Assembly (NCBI RefSeq): GCF_019090165.1
Contig: NZ_JAHRIB010000208.1
Span: forward strand, 1-64,000
DNA: 64,000 nt
Reading direction: 5' to 3'
Source of the DNA: Streptomyces sp. BV286
GTDB lineage: Bacteria > Actinomycetota > Actinomycetes > Streptomycetales > Streptomycetaceae
Made by a program: the position numbers and the translations under genes. Of the stretch, positions 17,265 through 24,536 are shown one piece after another (positions within the stretch are counted from its first letter, which is position 1; each line of letters begins with the position of its first letter). The notes beneath the pieces are model-generated. The model was not told the origin of the DNA and ran no database searches. It saw only the letters and a list, made by a program, of their open reading frames with translations.

Positions 17265-18205
17265 CACGGGTGCTCCTCCAGGTACTTGGCGATCTCCTCG
17301 CGCTCCCAGGCTCCGTCGGCGACGACCACGCGGTAGCGGCGGGTGAGCGTGGCGCCGGGCGCGAGCTCCAGTTCGTCGAAGAACGCGAAGGAGGGCGCGA
17401 CGGCCGCGAACGGCTCGTTGCGGACGAACCAGTGGGCCGGGTGTGCGCCGCCGTCGCCCGTGTGGTCGTTCTCGGGTGCGTGCGCGAAGACGAGTGTCGC
17501 GTACCCGTCGGTGACGTCGTGCTCCGCGGAGTAGGCGAGCCACGGCGCCTGCTGCCCCATCAGGTCCGGTCCCTCGCTGTCGGGACCGATGATCCGGCCG
17601 TCCCGGAAGCCGCGGGGTCCGCGCCAGAACAGGCCCGTGTAGCCGGCCATCTCCCGCCCGGCCGTCGTCGGGCTGCCGAACCGCAGGGGCTCGTCCCGGC
17701 GGTTGGTGACGGAGGTCGTCCAGGTCAGCGCCCACGAGCCGGCCGCCGGGTCCACGTCGTGCACCTCGACGCGGCGCTCCTCCTCCGCCCACAGCGAGCC
17801 GTCGTACGGACGCCAGGTGAGCCGCTCGGCGATGACCGCGCCGCCCTCGCCCGTGCTGTCCGCCTCGACCCGGTCGAACGCGACGTGGTCCATCGACCCG
17901 ACGCGCTCGGGGAGTTCGAGATACCCGTCCCCGTGGACGTATGTGTTGCCGCCCCACAGATTCGCCCCCGACAGGTGCGAGGCGGTCATCTGCAGACCCT
18001 TGTGCCAGCGGTGGTCGTTGGGCCGGTAGTCCGTGACAACGTTGCCCGCGAGCGTCCTGAGCGGGTGCAGGTACGGCTTGGGGGCCTCCCAGGCCGCCTC
18101 CGGGCCGTAGACATAGCTGAACAGCTCCACGCCCGTGGTGGGTTCGGTGACCGTGATGCGGTCGCCGTGGGCGTGGACGATGCGCAGGCCGCCTCGTGCG
18201 GTCAT
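17261..18205 (-). CDS. PmoA-like (DUF6807) family protein
   Basis: A 314-residue beta-rich protein of the DUF6807 group, often named 'PmoA family' in databases although there is no link to methane oxidation. Conserved-looking segments are 'YLHPLRTLAGNVVTDYRPND', 'HRWHKGLQMTASHL' and 'PTTAGREMAGYTGLFWR'. The family occurs in bacterial carbohydrate-degradation loci beside Gfo/Idh/MocA dehydrogenases, as here: its start overlaps the upstream dehydrogenase by 4 bp and its stop overlaps the cupin start. The biochemical role is unknown; sugar binding or epimerisation is a guess from context and the His-rich conserved face. Confidence 0.85.
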   Translation of the reverse strand: MTARGGLRIVHAHGDRITVTEPTTGVELFSYVYGPEAAWEAPKPYLHPLRTLAGNVVTDYRPNDHRWHKGLQMTASHLSGANLWGGNTYVHGDGYLELPERVGSMDHVAFDRVEADSTGEGGAVIAERLTWRPYDGSLWAEEERRVEVHDVDPAAGSWALTWTTSVTNRRDEPLRFGSPTTAGREMAGYTGLFWRGPRGFRDGRIIGPDSEGPDLMGQQAPWLAYSAEHDVTDGYATLVFAHAPENDHTGDGGAHPAHWFVRNEPFAAVAPSFAFFDELELAPGATLTRRYRVVVADGAWEREEIAKYLEEHPW

Positions 18206-19458
18206 GCCGATGCCTCCTCGTGCGTCGCGGGTGCCCAGCCGGGCGCGCCACCGTGCAGGGCCGTGTAGTAGGGGTCGCCGGGGCGGATCTCGCCGGCCCG
18301 GACGGTCGTGTCCGTGAACGCCGACTTGTATAGAGCGGTGATCAGTTCGAGGCTGGTGCGCCCGTCGGCGCCGCTGCTGCGCGGCCGTTCGCCCGCGCGC
18401 ATGCTCGTGACGAGGTCACGCAGCTGGGCCAGGTGCGAACTGGGCACGTCGGCACCGAAGTCCTGCCAGGCCGTCACGTCCTCGGCCGGCGCGTCCGGTA
18501 CCGGGGTGATCCGCCAGTTGTCGTTGCTGTGGCCGTAGAGGTGGGTGAGTTCGACCGTCGCCCGCTCGCAGTCGATGCGTATGCGGCTGACCTCGTCCGG
18601 GCTGAGCACGCTGTTGACCACGGTCGCGAGCGCTCCGCTCTCGAAGCGTACGAGCGCGGTCGAGACGTCCTCCGTCTGCACGTCGTGCACAAGGCGCCCG
18701 GCCATGGCCCGTACCTCGCTCCACGGACCGAGCAGGTCCAGCAGCAGATCCATCTGGTGGATGCCGTGACCCATGGCGGGGCCGCCGCCCTCGGTCTCCC
18801 ACTTGCCCCGCCAGGGCACCGCGTAATAGGCGGCGTTGCGGTACCAGGTGGTCTGGCAGTGCGCCACGAGGGGCCGCCCCATGGCTTCGTCGGCGAGCAG
18901 GCGGCGTACGTGCTGCGCGCCGGAACCGAAGCGGTGCTGGAAGACGATGGAGGCGTACGGCCCGCCCTCGGTTCCCTCCGCCGCCTCCACGGCGTCGAAG
19001 TCGGCGAGCGTGGGTACCGGCGGCTTCTCGCACCACACCCAGGCGCCGGCACGCAGCGCGGCGACGGTCTGGTCGCGGTGCAGGGTGGGCGGGGTGCAGA
19101 TGGTGACGAGGTCCGGGCGCTGCTCGGCCAGCATCCGGTCGAGGTCGGTGTAGCCGTGCGGGACACCGCCGTCCGCGCAGAAGCGCTTCACCGCCGCGGC
19201 GTCGATGTCGACCGCTGCGACGACCTCCACCTCGCCCTCGGCGGCGAGCGCCGCGAGGGCGGGCAGGTGGCTGCCGGAGGCGATGGCTCCGGTGCCGATG
19301 ACGGCGGCCCGGATCCGGCGGCCTTCGAGCGGGGCCGGGCTCCGCCTCTGAGGCTCGGGGCTCTCATGGCTCTCGGGGTTCGGGTGTTCCGTGCTCTCGT
19401 GTGCGATGTCCTCGTGCTCGGGCGTCTGGCTGGTGGTGGCGTCGCGGGAAGTACGCAT
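18202..19458 (-). CDS. Gfo/Idh/MocA family oxidoreductase
   Basis: A 418-residue dehydrogenase with a polar, Glu/Pro/Ser-rich N-terminal tail of about 45 residues before the Rossmann motif 'VIGTGAIASGSHLPAL'. The catalytic-region motif is 'WCEKPPVPTLADF', and the C-terminal domain carries 'GGPAMGHGIHQMDLLLDLLG', common in this family's sugar-acid branch. ATG 19458 is chosen as the first plausible start after the operator; the tail might instead mean a later start. It is the first gene of a coupled three-gene operon with a LacI-type operator about 90 bp upstream. It probably oxidises a sugar or sugar acid. Confidence 0.85.
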   Translation of the reverse strand: MRTSRDATTSQTPEHEDIAHESTEHPNPESHESPEPQRRSPAPLEGRRIRAAVIGTGAIASGSHLPALAALAAEGEVEVVAAVDIDAAAVKRFCADGGVPHGYTDLDRMLAEQRPDLVTICTPPTLHRDQTVAALRAGAWVWCEKPPVPTLADFDAVEAAEGTEGGPYASIVFQHRFGSGAQHVRRLLADEAMGRPLVAHCQTTWYRNAAYYAVPWRGKWETEGGGPAMGHGIHQMDLLLDLLGPWSEVRAMAGRLVHDVQTEDVSTALVRFESGALATVVNSVLSPDEVSRIRIDCERATVELTHLYGHSNDNWRITPVPDAPAEDVTAWQDFGADVPSSHLAQLRDLVTSMRAGERPRSSGADGRTSLELITALYKSAFTDTTVRAGEIRPGDPYYTALHGGAPGWAPATHEEASA

Positions 19459-19543
19459 GGACGGGATCAGCACTCCATCGGACGAAACAGCGGATCTGGC
19501 AGACGCCCGGCCGTCGCGACGGCCACTGGCGGCGTCCCGACGG

Positions 19544-19559
19544 AAGCAAGCGCTTTCAC
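19544..19559. promoter_or_regulatory. LacI-family operator candidate
   Basis: Core AAGCGCTT (19548-19555), extended on the minus strand as GTGAAAGCGCTTGCTTC, close to the classic LacI/GalR-family consensus with a central CG. It lies 90 bp upstream of the dehydrogenase start. The operon is therefore probably repressed by a LacI-type regulator, perhaps the one at 8793 or one outside the window. Confidence 0.65.
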
Positions 19560-19766
19560 TCCTCGCGGAAACGTAAGCGGCGGCATCGTCGCGGGTCAAC
19601 ACCCCGGTCACCTCGTGGGATCTCCGCCGGGGAGGCCCTGTGGTCGCCCGGTCACCCGGGGGCGCTACGCTGCCCCGGGCGCGCCTGATCACCGAAGGCG
19701 ACAACACGGCACGTCCGCCCGCCCATTCACCGCGCTCCCGCCATCAGCACTTGGATCACGTAATTC

Positions 19767-20642
19767 ATGTCTTGGTTTGAATCCCTCATCCTCGGACTCG
19801 TCCAGGGGCTGACCGAGTTCCTGCCCGTCTCCTCCAGCGCGCACCTGCGGCTGACCGCGGCGTTCGCGGGCTGGGAGGACCCGGGAGCGGCCTTCACGGC
19901 GATCACCCAGATCGGCACGGAGACGGCGGTGCTGATCTATTTCCGCAAGGACATCGCGCGGATCATCTCGGCATGGTCCCGCTCCCTCACGAACAAGGCG
20001 ATGCGACGCGACCACGACGCCCAGATGGGCTGGCTGGTGATCATCGGCTCGATTCCGATCGGCGTGCTGGGCGTCACCCTCAAGGACCAGATCGAGGGGC
20101 CCTTCCGCGATCTGCGCATCACGGCGACCACGTTGATCGTGATGGGCATCATCCTGGGCATCGCGGACCGGCTCGCGGCGCGTGACGAGACAGGCGGGAA
20201 GCACCGGGCCGCGAAGGAGCGCAAGTCGCTCCAGGACCTGACCGTGAAGGACGGCCTGATCTACGGCATCTGCCAGGCCATGGCCCTCGTCCCCGGTGTC
20301 TCCCGGTCGGGCGCCACCATCAGCGGCGGCCTCCTCATGGGCTACACCCGCGAGGCCGCGGCCCGCTACTCGTTCCTGCTCGCCATCCCGGCCGTGCTCG
20401 CCTCCGGCGCGTTCGAGCTGAAGGACGCGAGCGAGAGCGGTCATGTCTCCTGGGGACCGACGGTCTTCGCGACGATCATCGCCTTCCTGGTGGGGTACGC
20501 GGTGATCGCGTGGTTCATGAAGTTCATCACGACCAAGAGCTTCATGCCGTTCGTCTACTACCGCGTCGCGCTCGGCATCCTGATCATCGTGCTGGTCAGC
20601 ATGGGCGTACTGAGCCCGCACGCGGCGGAGTCGTCGGGCTGA
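19767..20642 (+). CDS. uppP: undecaprenyl-diphosphatase
   Basis: A 291-residue BacA/UppP membrane phosphatase. The two active-site regions are intact: 'GLTEFLPVSSSAHL' (about 13-26) and 'PGVSRSGATISGGLLMG' (about 178-194), with about eight hydrophobic helices. It dephosphorylates undecaprenyl pyrophosphate to recycle the lipid carrier for peptidoglycan synthesis, and overproduction gives bacitracin resistance. A nearby ribosome-binding site is weak. It is monocistronic with a hairpin terminator downstream. The stop-codon region is partly duplicated 30 bp further on (20632-20645 and 20662-20675). Confidence 0.95.
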   Translation: MSWFESLILGLVQGLTEFLPVSSSAHLRLTAAFAGWEDPGAAFTAITQIGTETAVLIYFRKDIARIISAWSRSLTNKAMRRDHDAQMGWLVIIGSIPIGVLGVTLKDQIEGPFRDLRITATTLIVMGIILGIADRLAARDETGGKHRAAKERKSLQDLTVKDGLIYGICQAMALVPGVSRSGATISGGLLMGYTREAAARYSFLLAIPAVLASGAFELKDASESGHVSWGPTVFATIIAFLVGYAVIAWFMKFITTKSFMPFVYYRVALGILIIVLVSMGVLSPHAAESSG

Positions 20643-20704
20643 CGCGCGCACACGGCAAAGCCGTCGGGCTGACGCACGCCCGCCGGGGATCGCGACATGA
20701 CGAA

Positions 20705-20736
20705 GCCGCCCGCCTGATTCCCCCGTGGCGGGCGGC
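20705..20736. terminator. hairpin terminator of uppP
   Basis: A 10-bp GC stem (20705-20714 with 20727-20736) and a 12-nt loop, about 60 bp after the uppP stop. Confidence 0.75.
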
Positions 20737-20811
20737 CCGTGCTCGATGTCCGGAGGTCTGACTCGGCGGCGGCGACAAGGCGTCCTGGGCCACTGGACGA
20801 CACCGGCCTTC

Positions 20812-20856
20812 ACCGGCGGCGGGATTCGAACCCGCGTTTCCCTCTTATGAGGAGAA
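20812..20856 (-). pseudogene. tRNA-like 3' half with CAU anticodon loop
   Basis: On the minus strand an anticodon stem-loop (20840-20856; loop CTCATAA, five base pairs including two G-T) is followed by a 4-nt variable region. A perfect T arm comes next (20819-20835, GCGGG-TTCGAAT-CCCGC), then CGCCGGT where the 3' acceptor strand should be. No complementary 5' acceptor strand (ACCGGCG) or normal D arm is present upstream. It looks like a tRNA-Met/Ile fragment or an attachment-site remnant rather than a working tRNA. A real but divergent tRNA cannot be fully excluded. Confidence 0.45.
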
Positions 20857-20974
20857 GTATCCGCTGCCTTCGCACCTGGACGTCTACGACCGTAGCGGGC
20901 CCGGCGCTCGCGGGCACCCGAATAAAAGCGGCCGGGCCGAGAAGCGCGGACCTCGCCCGGTGCGGCTGGGGCGT

Positions 20975-21535
20975 TCACTCCTCCGGGAAGGCCTTCGCCC
21001 ACGGCTCCTGCTCGATCTCCAGGCCGCCGGCCACGTACGCGATGGTGCGGTACCAGCCCGCGAGGACCAGGAACTCCAGGGCCTCGCGTTCGCCGAGGTG
21101 CTCGCGCAGCCCGGCCCAGGCCTCGTCATCGAGTCGGGCCGTGTCGTGGAGTTGGTCGACGGCCGTGAGCAGGGCCTTCTGGCGGGGCGTCCAGGCCGGG
21201 TCGTCGGGAGCGCCGGTCACGGTCAGGAGCACCTGCTCCGGGGTGAGGTCGGCGGCCTGCGCGTACGCGGCCGCATGGACCCCCCACTCGTAGGCGCAGC
21301 CGCAGCGGGCCGTCACCCGTGCGACGACCAGCTCACGGTCCGCGTCGCAGAGCAGGCCGTGGACGAGGAGGCCCGCGCCGAGTGCGCGCATGCGGGAGGC
21401 GAGGTTCGGGTGGCGCTGAAGGACCTTGAAGAGCATCAGGGGTTCCCGGGTGACGCCGGGCGGCATCCAGCCGCGCAGGGCGCGCTCGGAGTCAGGGTCG
21501 TAGGGCGGCGAGATGCCGTCGATGCGCTGCTTCAT
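20975..21535 (-). CDS. carboxymuconolactone decarboxylase (CMD/AhpD-fold) family protein
   Basis: A 186-residue alpha-helical CMD-fold protein. It has the family's 'ELVVARVTARCGCAYEWGVH' segment (about 68-87), in which the redox Cys pair appears as Cys-x-Cys rather than the Cys-x2-Cys of AhpD. Members decarboxylate muconolactone or act as alkylhydroperoxidase-like reductases; many are controlled by redox- or aldehyde-sensing HxlR regulators. It is divergent from an HxlR gene, and a 37-bp perfect palindrome lies just upstream of its ATG, so autoregulated control by that HxlR protein is likely. Confidence 0.87.
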   Translation of the reverse strand: MKQRIDGISPPYDPDSERALRGWMPPGVTREPLMLFKVLQRHPNLASRMRALGAGLLVHGLLCDADRELVVARVTARCGCAYEWGVHAAAYAQAADLTPEQVLLTVTGAPDDPAWTPRQKALLTAVDQLHDTARLDDEAWAGLREHLGEREALEFLVLAGWYRTIAYVAGGLEIEQEPWAKAFPEE

Positions 21536-21541
21536 GCCTGT

Positions 21542-21578
21542 CGACTCTTGCGCTTCTGAATCAGAAGCGCAAGAGTCG
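21542..21578. promoter_or_regulatory. 37-bp perfect palindrome, candidate HxlR operator
   Basis: Two 18-bp arms (21542-21559 and 21561-21578) flank a single central A at 21560. It starts 7 bp upstream of the CMD start codon and 68 bp before the HxlR start. It would block CMD transcription if bound, or fold as a hairpin in the CMD leader. Its length and perfection are well above normal operators. Confidence 0.75.
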
Positions 21579-21645
21579 GAACGCGGCGGACCACTCGGAG
21601 AGTTGTCCGTTCAGTGAGGCAGCCGACAAGGAAGGGAGGCATTGC

Positions 21646-21981
21646 GTGAGCACGACGCCCCGTCCCGGCCGGCCCGTGCGCGGCTCGGACACCGGCCGCC
21701 CCGTGATGGCCGCACTCGACCTCCTCGGCCGCCGCTGGACGCTCCGGGTGATCTGGGAGCTCCACCAGGGCGGTGCCCCCGTGGGGTTCCGCGACCTCCA
21801 GCGGCGCTGCGACGCCATGTCCTCCAGCGTGCTGTCCGCCCGGCTCACCGAGCTGCGCGAGGCGGGGATCGCCGCTCCCACCGACGCGTCCACCTGGCGC
21901 CTGACCCCCCTCGGGGACGAGCTCGTGACGGCGATGGGCCCCCTGCTCGCCTGGTCGCACACGTGGGCGGAGCGGCAGTGA
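21646..21981 (+). CDS. HxlR family transcriptional regulator
   Basis: A 111-residue winged-helix protein starting at GTG. Family hallmarks are 'LLGRRWTLRVIWELHQGG' (about 26-43), 'GFRDLQRRCDAMSSSVLSAR' and 'RLTPLGDELV' at the wing. HxlR/DUF24 regulators bind DNA as dimers and often respond to reactive electrophiles or redox state. No Cys is in the usual sensory position near the N-terminus, so this one may sense a small molecule. It is divergent from the CMD gene, its probable target. Confidence 0.9.
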   Translation: MSTTPRPGRPVRGSDTGRPVMAALDLLGRRWTLRVIWELHQGGAPVGFRDLQRRCDAMSSSVLSARLTELREAGIAAPTDASTWRLTPLGDELVTAMGPLLAWSHTWAERQ

Positions 21982-22095
21982 GGCCCGGGTCCGCCGCACC
22001 GGAACCTCAACTCGGCGGCTCCCGCAGGTTTATGGCGTGACCAACCACATACGGCATGGGTAGTCATCCGGTAGCGCACGGTCAGTCCCTGGCCC

Positions 22096-22101
22096 TAGGC
22101 T
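22096..22101 (+). promoter_or_regulatory. -10 element (TAGGCT) for leaderless transcription
   Basis: TAGGCT ends 7 nt before the ATG at 22109, indicating transcription from or next to the A of ATG. It decides the start of the small downstream gene against GTG 22103. Confidence 0.55.
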
Positions 22102-22108
22102 GGTGCGC

Positions 22109-22288
22109 ATGTCCCCCGATTCCCTGACCCCTGGTTCCGTGCGGTCTGCTGCCGCACTGAACGAGCAGATCCGAGCGTTATGGATACGCGCGGGCGGTTC
22201 CCTGTCCGCCCACGAGCGGGCCGAGTACGAGCTTCTGGTCGTGAAGTGGGCCGCCGCCGTACGCAAGGAGATCATCGAAGCGGCATGA
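22109..22288 (+). CDS. small conserved hypothetical protein
   Basis: A 59-residue soluble, helical, charged protein with no recognised domain. The C-terminal half, 'LSAHERAEYELLVVKWAAAV', looks like a single amphipathic helix. A leaderless promoter precedes the ATG. Codon usage is typical of the surrounding genes and the reading frame is maintained, so it is probably a real small protein of the type that recurs across Streptomyces. It could be a regulator partner, but nothing shows this. Confidence 0.72.
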   Translation: MSPDSLTPGSVRSAAALNEQIRALWIRAGGSLSAHERAEYELLVVKWAAAVRKEIIEAA

Positions 22289-22403
22289 CGTCCGGGGCGC
22301 GCGGGGCCCGTCACGGCGCCCCGCCCGCCCCCTCCCGGGCCCTCCTCCCGGACCGGCCCCCGCCCTCGCGCCCCGCACAGCGCGTGCGGCGCGTGCGGCG
22401 GCC

Positions 22404-23279
22404 TCAGCCTGTCGCCCCGGGCGCGGCGGACGCGGAGGCCACTCGCATCGCTCGCAGCACGTGGGCACGGAAGGTGCGCGGCTCGCGGCCGGTGAGGCGT
22501 CGGACGGTGTCGGTGACGCGGTCCTCGGCCCCTTCCGCGTTCGCGCGGTCCATGCCGGCCAGCATCGCGGCGTACTCCAGGGGCATCGAGGCGGCCAGGT
22601 GGTCCCGCATCCGTTCGTACGCCAGCGGCCGGTGGACGACCGTGCGCCCGGTCACCTCGGTGAGGACGGTCGCGACGTCGGCGTGACTCAGCGCCTCGGG
22701 TCCGGTGACGACCAGGTCGGTGCCGGGCGCCCGGACATCGGTCAGCGCGTGCTCGGCGACGGCCGCGATGTCGTCGGCGTCGACGAAGGCCACCCGGCCC
22801 TCGCCCGCCGCGGTGAGGATCACGCCCTCCTCCCGGATGCTCCGCGCGTGCAGGTGGTCACCGGTGAAGTTCTGCATGAACCACGACGGCCGCAGGACCG
22901 CCCACTCGTCGAAGAGCGCGGGCAGAGCCCGGTGCACCTGTCCGACGGCGGGACCTCCCGCGGGTATCGCCGAGGAGCTGAGCAGGACCGCGCGGCGCAC
23001 CCCGGACGCACGGGCCTGTTCCAGGAAGGGCAGCATGACGTCGGCCGGCGTCGGTGAGTCCACGGGTGGGACGAGATAGACGCGATCCGCGCCGCGCAGG
23101 GCCCCCTCGTACGTCGCCGGGTCGTGCCAGTCGAATCGCACGGCCTCCGCGCCGTCGACGGGGGTGGCGCGCCGGCCGGCGGCCCTGACGCGATACCCCC
23201 GAGCCGCGAGGCGGGAGGCCACGCGCCTGCCGGTGGTGCCGGTGGCCCCGAGGACCAGTGCGGCGCCGGGCCCGGTCAT
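22404..23279 (-). CDS. NmrA-like NAD(P)-binding protein
   Basis: A 291-residue atypical SDR. The Rossmann motif 'LVLGATGTTGRRVASRLAARG' spans residues 9-29, and 'LSSSAIPAGGPAVGQVHRAL' and 'RPSWFMQNF' are typical of the NmrA/HSCARG group, which lacks the SDR Tyr-x3-Lys and often senses NADP or reduces quinones. The ATG is the first in-frame codon after the NTF2-like gene and overlaps its end by 4 bp. The pair is divergent from a TetR regulator whose twin operators lie between them, suggesting induction by a xenobiotic or metabolite. Confidence 0.88.
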   Translation of the reverse strand: MTGPGAALVLGATGTTGRRVASRLAARGYRVRAAGRRATPVDGAEAVRFDWHDPATYEGALRGADRVYLVPPVDSPTPADVMLPFLEQARASGVRRAVLLSSSAIPAGGPAVGQVHRALPALFDEWAVLRPSWFMQNFTGDHLHARSIREEGVILTAAGEGRVAFVDADDIAAVAEHALTDVRAPGTDLVVTGPEALSHADVATVLTEVTGRTVVHRPLAYERMRDHLAASMPLEYAAMLAGMDRANAEGAEDRVTDTVRRLTGREPRTFRAHVLRAMRVASASAAPGATG

Positions 23280-23704
23280 CGGTCCCTCCGCGTGAAGTCG
23301 GCGGCGTCGCCCTGGAGGACGGCGAGCGGGTTCCAGTAGTCGCGGTAGTGGGTGATGAGACCGCCGGCCACCTTCACCACGGCGATGTACCTCATGTCGA
23401 ACGGCACATCGGTCTCCACCAGTTTCCCCACCCCGCGCATCTCCACCACGATCGTCCCGGGTTCGCCGGTCTCGTGGATCTCCACGTCGGGGAAGTCGTG
23501 GAGGTCGATGTGGTCGGGGTAGTGACGCATGTAGTCGGCGACCGCGCCCCTGCCCTCCAACCGCTTCGGCCACCCTTCCGGCGCGAACGGGAACTCGAGG
23601 ACGCCGCCCTCGTCCCACAGGTCGATCCAGCCGGAGACGTCCTTGTCGATCAGCAGCCGCAGGCCGTGGCGGAACAGGTCCGCCGGTCGCGTGGTCGTGG
23701 TCAT
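23276..23704 (-). CDS. NTF2-like (SnoaL-type) fold protein
   Basis: A 142-residue protein with the cone-shaped NTF2/SnoaL fold: 'LFRHGLRLLIDKDVSGWIDLW' (helix) and 'YIAVVKVAGGLITHYRDYWN' (terminal strands) are diagnostic. Such proteins are isomerases, cyclases or binding proteins for small hydrophobic ligands. The ATG at 23704 is the first codon downstream of the operators, and a TATCGGAGGAGCC-type ribosome-binding site precedes it. It is translationally coupled to the NmrA-like gene. Probable target of the divergent TetR regulator. Confidence 0.87.
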   Translation of the reverse strand: MTTTTRPADLFRHGLRLLIDKDVSGWIDLWDEGGVLEFPFAPEGWPKRLEGRGAVADYMRHYPDHIDLHDFPDVEIHETGEPGTIVVEMRGVGKLVETDVPFDMRYIAVVKVAGGLITHYRDYWNPLAVLQGDAADFTRRDR

Positions 23705-23724
23705 GAGGGCTCCTCCGATACGAT

Positions 23725-23741
23725 GCGGACCAGCGGTCCGC
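23725..23741. promoter_or_regulatory. TetR operator 1
   Basis: GCGGACC-AGC-GGTCCGC, a perfect 7-bp inverted repeat with a 3-nt spacer, 21 bp upstream of the NTF2-like start. It shares the GGACCNNNGGTCC core with operator 2. Confidence 0.8.
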
Positions 23742-23755
23742 TTGACTACAACAAT

Positions 23756-23772
23756 ACGGACCGCGGGTCCGT
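23756..23772. promoter_or_regulatory. TetR operator 2
   Basis: ACGGACC-GCG-GGTCCGT, a perfect 7-bp inverted repeat with a 3-nt spacer, centred 31 bp (about three helical turns) from operator 1, on the same DNA face. The TetR gene starts 33 bp beyond. Confidence 0.8.
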
Positions 23773-23804
23773 TTATGCAAGCCTGGGAAACCCGGAGGAA
23801 CCCC

Positions 23805-24410
23805 GTGCCCGAGCGCAAGCCCCGAGCGGACGCCGTACGCAACCAGGAAGCGGTACTCGCCGCGGCCGACCGGCTCTTCGCCCGCAGCGACCGTCCGGAG
23901 CAGGTGACCATGGCCGACATCGCGGCCGAGGCCGGCGTGGGCAAAGGGACGCTCTTCCGCGGCTTCGGCGACCGCACCGGCCTGATCCAGGCCCTGTACG
24001 AAACCCGACTGGAACCGGTCCGCCGGGCCGTCACGGACGGACCGAGCCCTCTCGGCCCCGCCACCCCGCCCCTGGAGCGCGCGCCGGCCCTGCTGGACGC
24101 CGTCCTGTGCTTCAAGCTCGACCACCGGCACCTCTCGCTGGCCCTGGAGGAGGCGGGGAGCGGCAGCCCTTACGGCGCCGGGCACTACGACTGGTGGCAC
24201 GGCACGCTGCGGGGCGTCCTGGAGGAGATCCCCGGTTTCGACGGCAGCGACTTCACCGCCCACGCACTGCTCGCCGCGGTCCGCGCCGACCTCGTCGACC
24301 ACCTGGCCGACCGTCAGGACGCGCCCCGAGAGCGACTGCGGGCGGAGCTGGCCGCCTTCGTCGCAAAGGTCCTGAACGGCCCGTACCCGAGCGAGCCGGC
24401 CGCCCCGTAG
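23805..24410 (+). CDS. TetR family transcriptional regulator
   Basis: A 201-residue TetR protein. The DNA-binding part includes 'TMADIAAEAGVGKGTLFRGF' (about 37-56). GTG 23805 is chosen because GGAGGA lies 5 nt upstream; ATG 23775 would add ten unconserved residues. The C-terminal ligand domain is of the type 'LLDAVLCFKLDHRHLSLALE' with no identified ligand. Twin GGACCNNNGGTCC operators in the divergent promoter imply autoregulation and repression of the NTF2-NmrA pair. Confidence 0.92.
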   Translation: MPERKPRADAVRNQEAVLAAADRLFARSDRPEQVTMADIAAEAGVGKGTLFRGFGDRTGLIQALYETRLEPVRRAVTDGPSPLGPATPPLERAPALLDAVLCFKLDHRHLSLALEEAGSGSPYGAGHYDWWHGTLRGVLEEIPGFDGSDFTAHALLAAVRADLVDHLADRQDAPRERLRAELAAFVAKVLNGPYPSEPAAP

Positions 24411-24536
24411 GAGCAACTCCCTTCCGCGCACCGGGCATTCATCCCGGGGCGCGTCCGGGCGTCCGTGCGGCACACGCCCGGTGAATGTCCCTGCACGCCC
24501 CTTGGCTCGGCCCCCCTCGTGGCCAACACTGAGCCG

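Noticed and set aside
17265-18251. Minus-strand extension of the cupin frame through the PmoA-like gene
   Set aside because: Shadow reading of the PmoA-like gene; the GTGA coupled start at 17264 explains the cupin.
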